DNA from: Cyrtodaria siliqua
Lineage: Eukaryota > Mollusca > Bivalvia > Adapedonta > Hiatellidae
DNA length: 64,000 nt
Direction of reading: 5' to 3'
Assembly: GCA_037043455.1 (NCBI GenBank)
Contig: JAWPHD010005067.1
Span: forward strand, 107,735-171,734
Of the stretch, positions 42,843 to 54,683 are shown one piece after another. The notes below the pieces were generated by a model that was given only the letters and a program-made list of their open reading frames with translations, was not told the DNA's origin and ran no database searches. Position numbers and translations under genes: made by a program. Within the stretch, counting starts at the first letter, position 1. Every line of letters begins with the position of its first letter.

Positions 42843-44549
42843 TTATTTCAGTTCAAACACTTTCATATTATCACTGATCCTTCCTATGTAGAGTTTATCT
42901 TCATGGTCACTGTATGATATGGACCATGGATAAAACACCCCATTTGTCCACGTCAGTAGTATTCTCAGTCTCTTAAAGTTCTCTGTGATCTGGTGCACCT
43001 TCTGGGAGTTACACCCACACAGGTAAACAGTCCCAACACTATCTACACATACTCCTGTTGGTTTCCTCAGGTTCTTGTCCTTGTATACGGCTCGGATCTC
43101 ACCCTCCATGGTCATGCTGGTCAGGGAATTGAATCCATTATCAGAAACATACAGGATTGTTCTGTCAGGGTTAATAGCTATGTATTGTGGATCACTAAAA
43201 AGCTGATCACCATTCTTATCTGTAGATATAACATTTAACACAGTTCCATTCATTTCCATGATTTCAACTTTTGGAGTGTTTCTGAATGTCACTACAAGTC
43301 TCTCATCATAGCACACTATACCCTGGCACTCTCCATCTACCTTCACCTCACGACCTATTGACAGACTACTGTCAGAAATGGACACAAACTGGATAACTTT
43401 CTTCTCAGGGACAGTTACGGCAACTTCGTCTGCTTTGGTCTCTGTTATATCCCATGGGTATGTATTTTTAAGCTGAGACATGATTTTATTTTGCTTTGTG
43501 TCTAGGAGTTTAACAGAGGTATTGTTACGATCTATAATGATGAGTCTTCCATCAGTCAGGACTGTTGAACCAGTGATCCAGCAGTTGTGTTGATCAGAAG
43601 ATGATTTCACCCTGATGTCTTGTATACGGGTGGGTTTGAGGTCTTTAGGGGCCTTTAGTTGTCCCAATTTGTTGATGCTTCTTAGTAGACCTTGTATCTG
43701 TGGGTCAGGCACAAACTTGCACCTTCCAGTTTGATTCTCATTTTCCACTTTGGCTAGGCTGTCTCCGAATGCCTTCATGTTTTTCTCTGCTTTCTTTATC
43801 TTGATAAACAGCTGTGTGTTTTGTTGAGATTTTCTCAATATTTCCATCTCAGAGTTCAGTGCTTGAATCTCTTGTATGGCCATGTTGCATGTTGTAAAAA
43901 CAATGTTCATCTTTTCGATATCACTATCTTGAATGTGTTTGGCTTCTTTCTTCACTTCATTCTCTAGTTTGGCAAACACTCTGTTTACTTCATTTCTTAG
44001 TTTTCCTATGTCTTCTATCGCCCTAGTGTAACACACTTTAGTTCGGGAAATATTTTGTCCTGTTTTGCATTTATTTTCATCAAATTGTTTCTTCATTGTC
44101 TCTAGTTTCAAAATCATGTCCTTGTATTCAGCCTTGTCTTCAATCCCTTCAGCAATTTCTTCAATATAGCTGACGTCATCACAACCATGGTGATCGGTGG
44201 TCATACACACACTGCAGCCAAGTTGATCATGTGACGGGCAGATATACTTGACAGATTTACCTTTATGTTGAGGACATTTCTCAGTGCACAAGTCCTTAGG
44301 TTTGGCTGATGTTTTTTTACGTGGCATTTCACATTGATCCAACAGAGAATGGTTTCTCATCGGCATGGGTCGACAATGACACTTATAACATGCCTCACAT
44401 AAATAATGCTGACAGTCGACACAGAATCCTGCAGCAGGTAATTCATGTCCGTCCATGCCGCATGGGTCACATGACAACTCGGAGTCCTCCTGAGATGCTT
44501 CAGGTACAGAGGCACTAATTTTATCCATCTTTCTTCCTGGTACTTCCAT
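42843..44549 (-). CDS. TRIM-like B-box / coiled-coil / beta-propeller protein, copy 4 (568 aa)
   Basis: Intact ORF colinear with copies 1 and 3, one residue shorter because of a change around QLKNTYPWDIT in the propeller. All Cys/His of the two B-box regions are kept (second box CSVCMTTDHHGCDD). The coiled coil has private changes (for example KAFGDSLAKVEN). Propeller blades include LTDGRLIIIDRNNTSVKLLD, ILYVSDNGFNSLTSMTMEG and GTVYLCGCNSQKVHQI. Acceptor and donor of the 5' intron are intact, but the upstream exon is cut short at 44905 and joins unrelated satellite-like DNA, so this copy may have lost its original promoter. Function as for copy 1. Confidence 0.9.
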   Translation of the reverse strand: MEVPGRKMDKISASVPEASQEDSELSCDPCGMDGHELPAAGFCVDCQHYLCEACYKCHCRPMPMRNHSLLDQCEMPRKKTSAKPKDLCTEKCPQHKGKSVKYICPSHDQLGCSVCMTTDHHGCDDVSYIEEIAEGIEDKAEYKDMILKLETMKKQFDENKCKTGQNISRTKVCYTRAIEDIGKLRNEVNRVFAKLENEVKKEAKHIQDSDIEKMNIVFTTCNMAIQEIQALNSEMEILRKSQQNTQLFIKIKKAEKNMKAFGDSLAKVENENQTGRCKFVPDPQIQGLLRSINKLGQLKAPKDLKPTRIQDIRVKSSSDQHNCWITGSTVLTDGRLIIIDRNNTSVKLLDTKQNKIMSQLKNTYPWDITETKADEVAVTVPEKKVIQFVSISDSSLSIGREVKVDGECQGIVCYDERLVVTFRNTPKVEIMEMNGTVLNVISTDKNGDQLFSDPQYIAINPDRTILYVSDNGFNSLTSMTMEGEIRAVYKDKNLRKPTGVCVDSVGTVYLCGCNSQKVHQITENFKRLRILLTWTNGVFYPWSISYSDHEDKLYIGRISDNMKVFELK

Positions 44550-44843
44550 GTTTACACTGATTGTATCATATCTTTGTAACTATTACCGTGGTTTCATTCT
44601 TGTACGTCCATGTTTACATTACTTTAATCATATCTATTTGGCTTTCATTCTGTCCATGTTAACGTAATGGTATAGTACATTTTTCTTTAACTTCCACTTT
44701 TATTTTCAAACTTTTTTAACCAGACACATTCTTAAATCAACATCATAAAAGTCGACGCCCATTTAAAACTTTTATTTTTTTCCAACTCCTCTTAATGTCC
44801 AAACTTGTATATACATATAACCAGGATGTGATATCTTTCTTAC

Positions 44844-44905
44844 CTGGTTCCCTTCCTTGTAACATATTCAGTACTGGCAAATGGGCTAAAGCCAAGTTCA
44901 ATTTT
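44844..44905 (-). other. Upstream non-coding exon of TRIM copy 4, truncated
   Basis: Donor CAG/GTAAG is intact; intron 44557-44843. Similarity to the other copies stops at about 44905 inside the exon-like block. Confidence 0.6.
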
Positions 44906-45130
44906 GACATGCTATAACATGTGACAGATGAACTCATAGCCTGTGCATACTATAAACAGGTGACAGATGAACACATGATCTGCATATGAAATAAACATTT
45001 GAACTGTATCTGAGATTAACATGTAACAGGTGAACATGAGATTATAACATGTGACATGAACACATGACCTGTATACTAAATGAATAATGGTACAGGTGAA
45101 TACCTTGAGATATAAATGTGTTTAAGTGTT
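44906..45130. repeat. Fragment of the 34-bp satellite's diverged leader
   Basis: 'atgctataacatgtgacaga' and 'gcatactataaacaggtgac' match 17830-18040 next to the UBE3B-like gene closely, followed by one or two 34-bp-like units. The uniform array and the mariner are absent, and the sequence leads straight into the 'ctgaattcctccgtac' module at 45146, as at 21480. Confidence 0.8.
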
Positions 45131-45915
45131 AACTGGAGGCTGAATTCCTCCGTACATAATCGTGTTGATAAGTAGCATTGTCTGTGATATCTACATTATA
45201 TTCATTGATATGTTTGTAAAAAGGCATCATTTGTTTTTGTCAATTTACATTTCAGTCATTTGTGTCAAAATAATATTTTGTAAATAATGTGTCAGTGCCA
45301 GTTATTAAAAATAAACTGAAATTATGTGTTTGTTTTGATTATGTACTAGATACCGGTAGTATATGTACTAGATACCGGTAGTATATGTACTTGATACCGG
45401 TATATGTACTAGATACCGGTAGTATATGTACTAGATACCGGTAGTATAGAAAATAGAATTTGACATTGACAGGAACCATTAAAAAAAAGTAATCTAAATG
45501 TTGATCACATTCCACCAGTGCACTGTACTAGATCAATAAATGTCATTATACACCCCCCCTCCCACACCACCCCCCACCCTTTCTCAAAGTGAAGTGGGGG
45601 CTATATAGAAATCATGTTGTCTAACGTCCCGTTGCGTCACATCCTGTCTAGTCCGCAACACAGTTTTATTACTTGCATTCCTCAAACAGTTTTGAATGAA
45701 TTGTTCCAAACTTCATACACACATAATATCTGATGACCTTATATCCCTCTACATCAGCCATTGTTGATTGCCGAATATATTACATAGTTGTGGTTTGACT
45801 TAGAATGTAAGCGAGGATATTCGTCACCTTTAGCGATAGTTATAGTTTTGTTCAGTCAATTTTATTAAAAGTATTCAATGAGTTTTATATTTTTCAATAT
45901 GAACTTGAGCTTAAG
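45131..45915. repeat. Duplicated module, far flank of unit 5
   Basis: Matches 21480-22060 and 30830-31700. No gene seen. Confidence 0.65.
45343..45450. repeat. 22-bp array 'actagataccggtagtatat', about 5 units
   Basis: Largest of the three copies of this array (compare 21707-21795 and 30995-31018); one unit is shortened. Confidence 0.85.
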
Positions 45916-46120
45916 AAGGGTGAACATATCGGACAGGGAAAGCAGCATTCAAGGACGACAGTCAACCACAAAACACAAAAACAAACACGCAAACAGACAA
46001 ACAAAAAGGCAAAAGTAATAAAAAAGGCAAACGACATCACAAACACAAAAGGGTTGACAATAGGGCTACCGCCTTGGAACGGTCAGTGGCAAAGTAGGCC
46101 ACTGGGGGTTTAAACCATAT
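45916..46120. mobile_element. 205-bp insertion with TTAAG flanks
   Basis: Units 1 and 3 read uninterrupted 'gagcttaagattgtt' here; this unit has TTAAG at 45911-45915 and 46121-46125 with an A/C-rich insert ending 'gtaggccactgggggtttaa'. The class is not recognised; the ends are not clearly inverted. Confidence 0.7.
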
Positions 46121-46167
46121 TTAAGATTGTTTTATCATATGACGTTTTTAGTTATTTACTTACTTAA

Positions 46168-46359
46168 CCCTTAACCCGCTAAGCACGACTATAATAGCCT
46201 TTGCGTCCACTGAAAACCCAGTCTCGCAGGCTGATCAGGGTTTACAATGTTTCGTCTACTAATCAGTCATTTTCCTCAAAACACCAATTTGTCACATAAA
46301 TGGAATGGTCTTAATTCAAGGAAAGAACAGTCCATTATATATAGGCAGCGGGTTAAGGG
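46168..46359. mobile_element. piggyBac-like MITE, copy f
   Basis: CCCTTAACCCGC / GCGGGTTAAGGG between TTAA at 46164-46167 and 46360-46363. Same module position as copies a and e. Confidence 0.8.
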
Positions 46360-46429
46360 TTAAATCATGAGTTACTAGCGGCATTCCCATTTAACATATA
46401 CAATCGAGCATCTCAGTCGCTTAACGCAT

Positions 46430-47545
46430 TCTTAGCTCTACTGATCAGAGATCAGCAGAGCTTATGCCGTGGTGCGGTGTCCGTCATCCGTCTGTCCGTC
46501 CATAATATTTTTTTTTGTAGCGACTACTCCTCTGAAACTACTGAATGGATTTTCATGAAACTTTAGAGAAATGTTGCCCATGAAGTCTAGTTGATCCTAG
46601 CAATAATTCTTCTTGATGTGAAATCCAAGATGCCCGCTAAATCTAAAAATAGATTTTTAAAAAACAAGTTTGTAGCGACTACTTCTTGAAAACTCTAAAT
46701 GATATTGATATGGGACGTTTTCTAAAATGATCAGCTTGTCGAACATTGTTTTGATTCGACGTTAAACATGGCTGCCAGCGGTCATCTTTGTTTACATAAG
46801 TTATTTAGTAATATTGTAGCGACTACTCCTCTGAAACTACTCGACGGATTTCAATGAAACTTCAAAGGAATATTGCTCTTGATGTCTAAATGATCCTAGC
46901 AACATTTCAGGTTGGTCGGATATTCAAGATGGCCGCCACAGCTAAAAATAGATTTTCAAAAGACAAGTTTGTAGCAATTACTTCTTGAAAACTATAAGTG
47001 ATATTGATATGGGACTTTTTCTAAAATGATCAGTATGGAATGATGTTGATCCTTGTCGAAAATTATTTTGATTTGACGTTAAACATGGCCGCTAGTGACC
47101 ATCTTTGTTTACATAGAGTTATATGATGAAAACTTGTAGCGACTACTCCCCTGAAACTACTCGACGGATTTTCATGAAACTTCAAACGAATGTTGCTTTG
47201 GTTGTCAGATTGATCCTAGCAAAACTTCAGGTCGGCCGTAAATTCAAGATGGCCGCCACGGCTAAAAATATATTTTCAAAAAAACTTCTTGAAACCTTAA
47301 GTGATATTGATATGGGACTTTTTCTAAAATGATCAGCATGACATGATGTTGATCCTTGTCAAATATTATTTTGATTTGACGTTAAACATGGCCGCCAGCG
47401 GCCACCTTTGTTTACCTAGAGTTATATAATGAAAACTTGTAGCGACTATTCCTCTGAAACTACTTGACGGATGTTCATGAAACTTCACAGGAATGCTGAT
47501 CTAGCTATCAAAAACCTATCAGTAGAGCTTCAAGGTCATTGTCCT
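46430..47545. repeat. ~310-bp tandem units of a dispersed family
   Basis: Starts 'cagcagagcttatgccgtgg' and TCCGTCTGTCCGTCC, then about 3.5 units, each with 'gcgactactcctctgaaact', 'attcaagatggccgcca' and 'gatattgatatgggac'. Related blocks in reverse orientation are at 22480-22700 and 27100-27480. No gene. Confidence 0.75.
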
Positions 47546-48150
47546 CTTGTTATTACTTGCATTCCTGAAATAGTTTTGAATGGGTTGTTCCCAAACTTCA
47601 TATACACGTAACAATTGATAAAAAAGCAGGGTTATTCATCACCTTCAGTGATAGTTCTAGTTATGCATCATATTATTCCTGAATTGTTCATGCAGATGTG
47701 CACTTTTGAATTGAAAAAGAGTTGACATGATCATTTTTGCTTTATCAGAAGTGAGACTTTTGTGTTATCGCATTTTTTAAAGAAATAGAACGAGTTCAGA
47801 AAGCATGGATAGTATACATGAAAGCATGGTTAATATACATGATATTAATGCCTTGTCCTGTTGTTTATTTGCTTTAACATGAAAAAACAGAATATCTCGG
47901 CAGATCCTTGCCATTCTTTGCTTTCTAAGACTTGCTGGTGGAAGGCAGTGACAAAGTATTCTCTATATAATAGTCACTATATTGTCTAGTATGTATCGTA
48001 CATCACCATCAAGTTAATCAAATCAATAGTTGTATGGAAGGGTGGTGAAGAAGAGGTTGACTTGCTTGTAACTAACCAAGGTTACCATGGATATAAAATT
48101 AATGAATATGGAGCAAAGCTGTGAATGGAATCAAGGTTGGATACATTCTG
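47546..48150. repeat. Duplicated module fragment
   Basis: Continues the unit 5 module interrupted at 46430; matches 590-1480 with deletions. Confidence 0.65.
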
Positions 48151-49420
48151 ATTGTTATCCACCGCAGGGATATTAATTTGTCGTTGTCCGTCCATCCTTC
48201 CATCCCGTCCGTCCGTCCGGAGCAATATCTTCATAACTGCAGATTGGATTTTCATTACACTTGGTAATAATGTTTATCCTGATAGTGGGATGACACGCGG
48301 CTATTTGTTTCTGGAATCGCCCCAGTAATGCCGGAGTTGTTGCCCTTTAATTCCTAAAAATTGCTTAATTCTGTCGGTCCACAGCCATATCTTGATAACC
48401 GCTTGTTTGATTTTCATTAAACTTCATTATAATGTTTATCCCAATAGTGGTATGTGACGCGGTAAATTTATTTCGGAATCGTCCTAGTAACGCCTGAGTT
48501 ATTGCCCTTTATCACATAACATGGCTTCTGGGAGTGCAATAACGTTATGACTTATTTCTCGTAATACACTTGTGTATTACAGATGCAAATGAGGACCGCT
48601 TCACTGTGTTTGTATACAGTAAAACATGTAATCCCAATTGTTTGCATGGTATATCATACGGTACGTTCAGACGCCTGACGCTTATCATTATTTGAAATCT
48701 TACTTCGTAAAATGAATGTTAGTAACGTTAAATTTGGTTCAAGGTGTCGCATTATTTGTAGCGTGAACGCATTTACAGCCGCGTAACGTAGTGACGTCAT
48801 GTAAACAACACGACGTCATGATTTGTCTTACAAATTGCTGCCATAATTAAGGAAAATTGCCAACATTTAAGCGAAACTATCACGTCGTATGTGTGTTATG
48901 TGATAAACAGAATGTTACATTCGTGACTGTGTATTATTGACTTTAATAAACTCGTTGGATAAAAGATAGGATACTCGGCAAGAGCCTTGTATCCTTTTAT
49001 TTTATCAAACTCGTTTATTAAAATCAATAATACACAGTTAATCATGTAAGATCCCCTATTTAATTGATAAAACATGCTTAATTCTGTCCGTCCACAGCCA
49101 TATCTTGATAACTGCTTGTTTGATTTTCATTAAACTTCATTATAATGTTTATCCCAATAGTTGGATGTGACGCGGCAAATTTATTTCGGAAACGTCCTAG
49201 TAACGCTGGAGTTATTGCCCTTAAATTGATAACTGTCCCCTTGAATTATTCAGGTCGTTGGTTCAAATCTCACAGGAACAGGAGGCATATTTATTTTTTT
49301 TAATTATTTCCCTTTTCGTGAGAAACCTTGGTTCATGGGTTCAATTTTTCTAAAAAAAACAAATTGAATTTTTTAAAAACATTTTTTTTTTTTTTTTTCT
49401 CATAAGAAGCCTTGCTTCAT
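48151..49420. repeat. Dispersed repeat interrupted by AT-rich insert
   Basis: 'cttgataactgcttgtttga' units occur at 48380 and 49100 and a related one at 48225. Between them, 48540-49040 is a non-repeated insert that ends in the hairpin at 48925-49039. T-rich tracts lie at 49300-49400. Confidence 0.55.
48925..49039. repeat. Inverted repeat, arms about 45-50 bp
   Basis: 'gactgtgtattattgacttt' with 'aataaactcgtt' is matched in inverse by 'aaactcgtttattaaaatca' and 'ataatacacagtt'; the loop holds 'aggatactcggcaagagcct'. A palindromic transposon end or fold-back MITE. Confidence 0.75.
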
Positions 49421-50480
49421 GGGTTCATTTTTTCTTTATGGGGAGCTTGTTATTTTGGCCCTTGTTGGATCAGTTTTACATAGAGTTATAGTGAAGAACT
49501 TATTTATTATTAGCTTATGGATCCTCTACCAGTTTGTTCAAATGGTGACCCTGGGGTCAAATTTGACCCCGCCCCAGGGGTCACAGTTTTACATAGACTT
49601 ATATATAGGGGAAATCTTTAAAACAATTCTTCTCTGAAACTACAAGAGTCAAAGAGAAAACTGTTATTGTTCATATGTTCATATGTTGTGGACCTGCCCT
49701 TCAACCCAGACCTTTTTAACACAGATAAATACACTCTGCTTATCAAAAAATATAAATCTGAAACTATCAGAGCTTGCATTTATTTTTAACATAGGTAAAG
49801 AATAATCAGCTGTAGAGCTACAAATTATCTTAGAAATTAAATATTACATTTTTACTTCAAAACGACTAAAAACAACGCTCTCTGTTACTCCAATGATATA
49901 CATACTTCGTTATTTATACGAAACACATAAACAAATCGCAATCAGAAACAATCAACTAGAAAGTTTTGAAAATACAAGGAGCAATTTTAAAACCATTTTA
50001 AATTAATCTAGCCTACCTTTTTTTCCATCCACCCCTATAATTTCTTACAATGAACCAAGACACTGACAGTTGTGTATATATACATGTATATATGTATATA
50101 TGTATATATATATATATATGTGTGTATATAGGTATGTATGTATATACATGGATATATTAACTATATAAATATTGTTTATTAAACAGTAATTTATACAACT
50201 TTATAATTAGATGGGCTAGTGGACGGCAATCAAAATGTAGTTTAAAGAGTTTTTCTCTTCCTTTTTTTTTAACATCTCCCCTGCCTCAACCATCTAATAC
50301 ATGTATCTATTCTGTATTATCATTTTATAATGCTGAATTGTAAATATATATGTATGTGAATATTACATGCTGTAAAATATTGTAAGGTGTGGCAAGGGAT
50401 GGTCCTCCCCGACCCTTGCTTCACCTATTGACGGGGAGATTAAACGGGTCGTCAAAAGACGGCTCAAAAAAGAAAAGAAA
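49421..50480. other. Dispersed repeat fragment and AT-rich DNA, no gene
   Basis: 49530-49650 belongs to the 'caaatttgaccccgccccag' family found at 62840-64000. 50070-50155 is a (TA)n/(TG)n microsatellite. 'cacctattgacggggagatt' and 'gggtcgtcaaaagacggc' near 50420-50465 are not recognised. Confidence 0.5.
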
Positions 50481-51500
50481 AAAAAAAGGTAGAGCAATAC
50501 AGGCCCATAAAATACAGGCCCTCATGGCCCATGAAATATTGTATCATGTTTCCACTTTTCTCCCTATCAGATGGCCAAAAACATTTGTCATGGTCGAAAT
50601 GCACTGGTCTCATTTTGGAGGTGTCAATATCTTGTAAGCAAAGGACTATTTAATCTTCAGTTATAGTTGTAACTTGGGTATTACAAATCATTGTGAGGGC
50701 TATTCAATTAAAGGGACACATGGCAGTCTTGAGTTTATTCAAACATTAAAATTTGCTCCACGATTTAGTTATCCAGTGTCATTTTCAAAACTGCTTGCAT
50801 ATAATTAAATAAAAAAAATAATTGAGATTTCAATTTTCTTCTATTTTACCAAATTTTTACATATTTTTTAAAATATATTAGTTGTGCAATATTATAAAAG
50901 GTTAGTAATATGTAAACATAATTTGCTTTGAACTATTCTAACAATAAATATTAATTATTGAACAAATGCAAATTAAGAGAAAAACTAACAGGACGCCGTG
51001 AGTTTTTAAAAAAATCAAAATTGCCGTTTGTCACTTTAAAACATGCATGGGACCCCAGAAAGGCAGTTTTGACCCACCCATAGATGCAAAATTTAATTTA
51101 AAAACAGAATTTCAGAAACTAGGGTTCACCCATACATGTTTATTAAAGTGCCTTCCTGGAGTCCAAGGTATGTTTTAATGGTTTAGCCCTGACATAGCAA
51201 ACGGTGGTATGAACTTTTTGCAAAGGCAAGAAAACTTAGTAGTTTTTACATTCAAGTTTGCATTTCGGTCACTTTCTCCCAAGACACTTCAAACTTGGGT
51301 TAAAGTGGTATCTTTGGATTGGGATTCATACCCATACATGTGTAAATCGAGATATGTAATTGTGAATAGCATTAAATAATGTTAGAAATAAGGTCAGCTT
51401 GGAATATTTTCATTTAGTTTTGTTTCCCTCAAATGTTGGTGATGTAACTCAGCACTCATTTAGATATCTTCCATTTGTGTGAGAGTTCAATGTAGTCCAG
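50481..51500. repeat. Duplicated module of TRIM unit 5, near flank
   Basis: Matches 5075-5990 in two parts (50490-50700 and 51040-51500), split by about 300 bp around 50740-51040 that resembles 38720-38880. No gene. Confidence 0.65.
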
Positions 51501-51502
51501 AC

Positions 51503-51944
51503 CACAGATCTAATAACAAATAGATCGGAAACTGTGAAATGTATCTAAATTTCAGGTGGCACTGTGCGGAAATTTCACAAAATCTTACCCGACCCGTTTT
51601 ATTCAAATACGTTTCATTTATGTCAAAACCCATCACAAATTTATTTCTCTTTCTAATGATGGAATTTCACTACATCGATGGCTTGATTTTTAAAGGAAAA
51701 GACAAAAATGTTGATAATATTAACTTTTTAACAGCTTTTTATACAATTTCTTATTTTGAACATAAAAAATAAATTAGTATAATCCCATTTTCCATTCCTT
51801 GTGAATCTTTTGAATTTATTCTCATCAAAATCAATGAATGTTTTAGAGAGGAAATAGAAGGAAAAGTTAAGGTGCCATGTGATATTTTGGCTTCTTCTTT
51901 AGTTCAGATAGGAAGTTTCCAATCTGTTTGTTATTGGGTCTGCG
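51503..51944 (+). mobile_element. TIR element CACAGAY...GTCTGCG, unit 5 copy
   Basis: Exact 7-bp flanks TCCAGAC on both sides (51496-51502 and 51945-51951). Interior matches the 5995 copy. Confidence 0.8.
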
Positions 51945-52054
51945 TCCAGACATGTAATTCCACGGAATTCTTGTTTAATACAAATCTTTACTCAACTGTG
52001 ACATGTTTCATGTAATATTAAGATTGAAAATCAAGAAACATAATGCACATATAC

Positions 52055-52105
52055 TTTATTAAATACATAGATTGAAAATCAAGAAACATGTACATATACT
52101 TTATT
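52055..52105 (-). terminator. Duplicated poly(A) signal of TRIM copy 5
   Basis: AATAAA occurs twice on the minus strand (52055-52060 and 52100-52105) because about 45 bp around it are tandemly duplicated. Confidence 0.6.
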
Positions 52106-52972
52106 AAATACACTTTGCTGATTATAATTTAAATTCATTGACAAACATATCTACTCGACATCGCCCTCAGTCCTATAAGCAATATATTTACGAAATGCTT
52201 ATCAAAGACAAAACTTAGATAAGCTTCTTTTTAGCTCCTTACTATTTATAAATTGTACATAATATATATGTGAACATTACAAAATAAATATTGTTTAAAC
52301 CAAAGAAAAAACTGCAACTAAAACAAGTCTACGCAGCGTACCTTTAAACGACTTAATCAACAGCAACATTGAATATAGCTTCGGAGTAAATATAGGTCTA
52401 CAGTTCCAATTTACAGAGAAAAATCATCATTAAATTTCACTTTTCCCTTTAAACTTGTTGTAGTATTATCAATTAACAAATTTAACTCTTAAACATCATA
52501 TGAACATTTCTTGATAATCCCGGTGAGAAACATATATTTAAATCCGCTACTAAGTTGTATGTAAAAATAAGTATTATTTGCATGACGTATATAATACTTT
52601 TACCACTGCGTGACTACACGGGGAAATGATGTAAATCTGAATTGTATCTGAATTGTATAGCTGCACAACTATTGCCAGATAATTGATAAATACATTTACC
52701 TGTAGATTAATGTACCTGTACAAAGTTTTCTACGTCATCAAATAAAATCTTATTCTTGCTTTTCACAGATATTGCAATGTGTGAAATATCTATTGGTGTG
52801 TATTAATTGATTTCGATTTAAATAAACATAAATATGTTCATGAAACAAAACATGGCCGTAAAACTTTAAGATCAGTATAAACTCTCATTTGTTTCTACTG
52901 TAACTGCTTTCTTTGTGTTTGATGTTATTTAAGCAATTATCAACATTTGTGACGTCCTTATAGCACTTGGGG
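52106..52972. other. 3' flank of TRIM copy 5, with private insert
   Basis: Conserved 3' flank is interrupted at about 52200-52310 and 52450-52860 by AT-rich DNA absent from the other copies. Nothing coding seen. Confidence 0.5.
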
Positions 52973-54683
52973 TTATTTCAGTTCAAACACTTTCATAGTA
53001 TCACTGATCCTTCCTAGGTATAGTTTATCTTCCTGGTATGATATGGAGTATGGACAGTCCACTCCATCTGTCTGTGTCAGTAGTATTCTCAGTCTCTCAC
53101 AGTTCTGCATGATCTGGTGCACATTGTGGGAGTTCCATCCACACAGGTAAACAGTCCCAACACTATCTACACATACTCCTGTTGGATTCCTCAGGTCCTT
53201 GTCCTTATATACCGCTCGAACTTCACCCTCCATGGTCATGCTGGTCAGGGAATTGTTACCATAATCAGAAACATACAGGATTGTTCTATCAGGACTAATA
53301 GCTATGTACTGGGGAGAACTAAAGAGTTTGTCACCATTCTTATGATTCTTATCTGTAGATATAACATTAAACACAGTTCCATTCATTTTCATGATTTCAA
53401 CTTTTGGAGGGTTTATTAATGCTACTGCTAGTCTCTCACCATAGCACACTATACCCTGACAGGCTGCATCTACCTTCATCTCACGACCTTTTGACAGACT
53501 ACTGTCAGAAACCGACACAAACTGGATAGCTTTCTTCTCAGGGAAAGTTACTGCAACTTCATCTGTTTTGGTCTCTGTTATATCCCATGGTAGTGCTGTC
53601 ATTTTAAGCTGAGACAAGATCTTATTTTGCTTTGTGTCTAGGAGTTTAACAGAGGTATTGTTATAATCTATAATGATGAGTCGTCCATCTGCCAGGACTG
53701 TTGAACCAGTGATCCAGCTGATGCGTTTATCAGAAGATGAGTTCACATGGATGTCTTGTATACTGGTGGGTATGAGGTCTTCAGTGGACTTCAGTTGTCC
53801 GAATCTGTTTATGCTTCTTAGTAGACCTTGTATCTGTGGGTCAGGTACAAACTTGTACCGTCCTATTTGATTCTCATTTTCAACTTTGACTAGGCTGTCT
53901 TCCAGTACCTTCATGTTTTTCTCTGTTTTCTTTATCTTGATATATAGTTGTGTGTTTTGTTGAGTTGTTCTCAATATTTCCATCTCAGAGTTCAGTGCTT
54001 GAATCTCTTGTATGGCCATGTTGCATGTTATAGAAACATTGTTCATTTTTTTTATATCACTATCTTCAATGTGTTTGGCTTCTTTCTTCACTTCATTCTC
54101 TAGTTTGTCAAACACTCTGTTTGCTTCATTTCTCAGTTTTTCTATGTCTTCTATAAACCTAGTGTAACACACTTTAGTTCGGGAAATATTTTGTTCCGTT
54201 TTGCATTTATTGTCATCAAATTGTTTCTCCATTGCCTCTAGTTTCAAAATCAGGTCCCTGTATTCAGCTTTGTCTTCAATCCCTTCAGCAATGTCGTCAA
54301 TATAACTGATGTCGTTACAACCACGGTGGCTGGCGGTCATGCACACACTGCAGCCAAGCTGATCATGTAACGGGCAGATATACTTGACAGATTTACCTTT
54401 ATGTTGAGTGCATTTCTCAGTGCACAAATTCTTAGGTTTGGCTGTTGTTTTTTTACGTGACATTTCACTTTTATCCAATAGAGAATGGTTTCTCATCGGC
54501 ATGGGTCGACAATGACTTATAACACGCCTCACATAAATAATGCTGACAGTCGACACAGAATCCTGCAGCAGGTAACTCATGTCCATCCATGCCACACAGG
54601 TCACATGACAACTCGGAGTCCTCCTGAGATGCTGCAGGTACAGAGGCACTCATTTTGTCCATCTTTTTTCCTGGTACTTCCAT
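52973..54683 (-). pseudogene. TRIM-like copy 5, frameshifted
   Basis: Full-length counterpart of copies 1, 3 and 4, but 'gtcgacaatgacttataaca' replaces 'gtcgacaatgacacttataa': a 2-bp loss near 54515. The true start at 54683 therefore runs only 70 codons (through the first B-box), and the rest continues in another frame with no further stops, reaching HRPMPMRNHSLL onward. Later residues keep the B-box (CTQH, CPLH, CSVCMTASHRGC), coiled coil and propeller (ILYVSDYGNNSLTSMTMEG). There is also an in-frame gain of three residues (KNHKNGD). The splice acceptor before the ATG is ACTCAATG instead of ATCAGTG, so AG is lost. An ATG at 54649 in the shifted frame gives a 558-codon ORF starting with unrelated residues. 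Two independent defects argue for a recent pseudogene. Confidence 0.85.

Noticed and set aside
46440..47545. Possible long non-coding gene from the repeated 'caagatggccgcca' motif (YY1-like site)
   Set aside because: The motif is part of a dispersed tandem family with copies in both orientations; no evidence of a promoter or transcript in the sequence.
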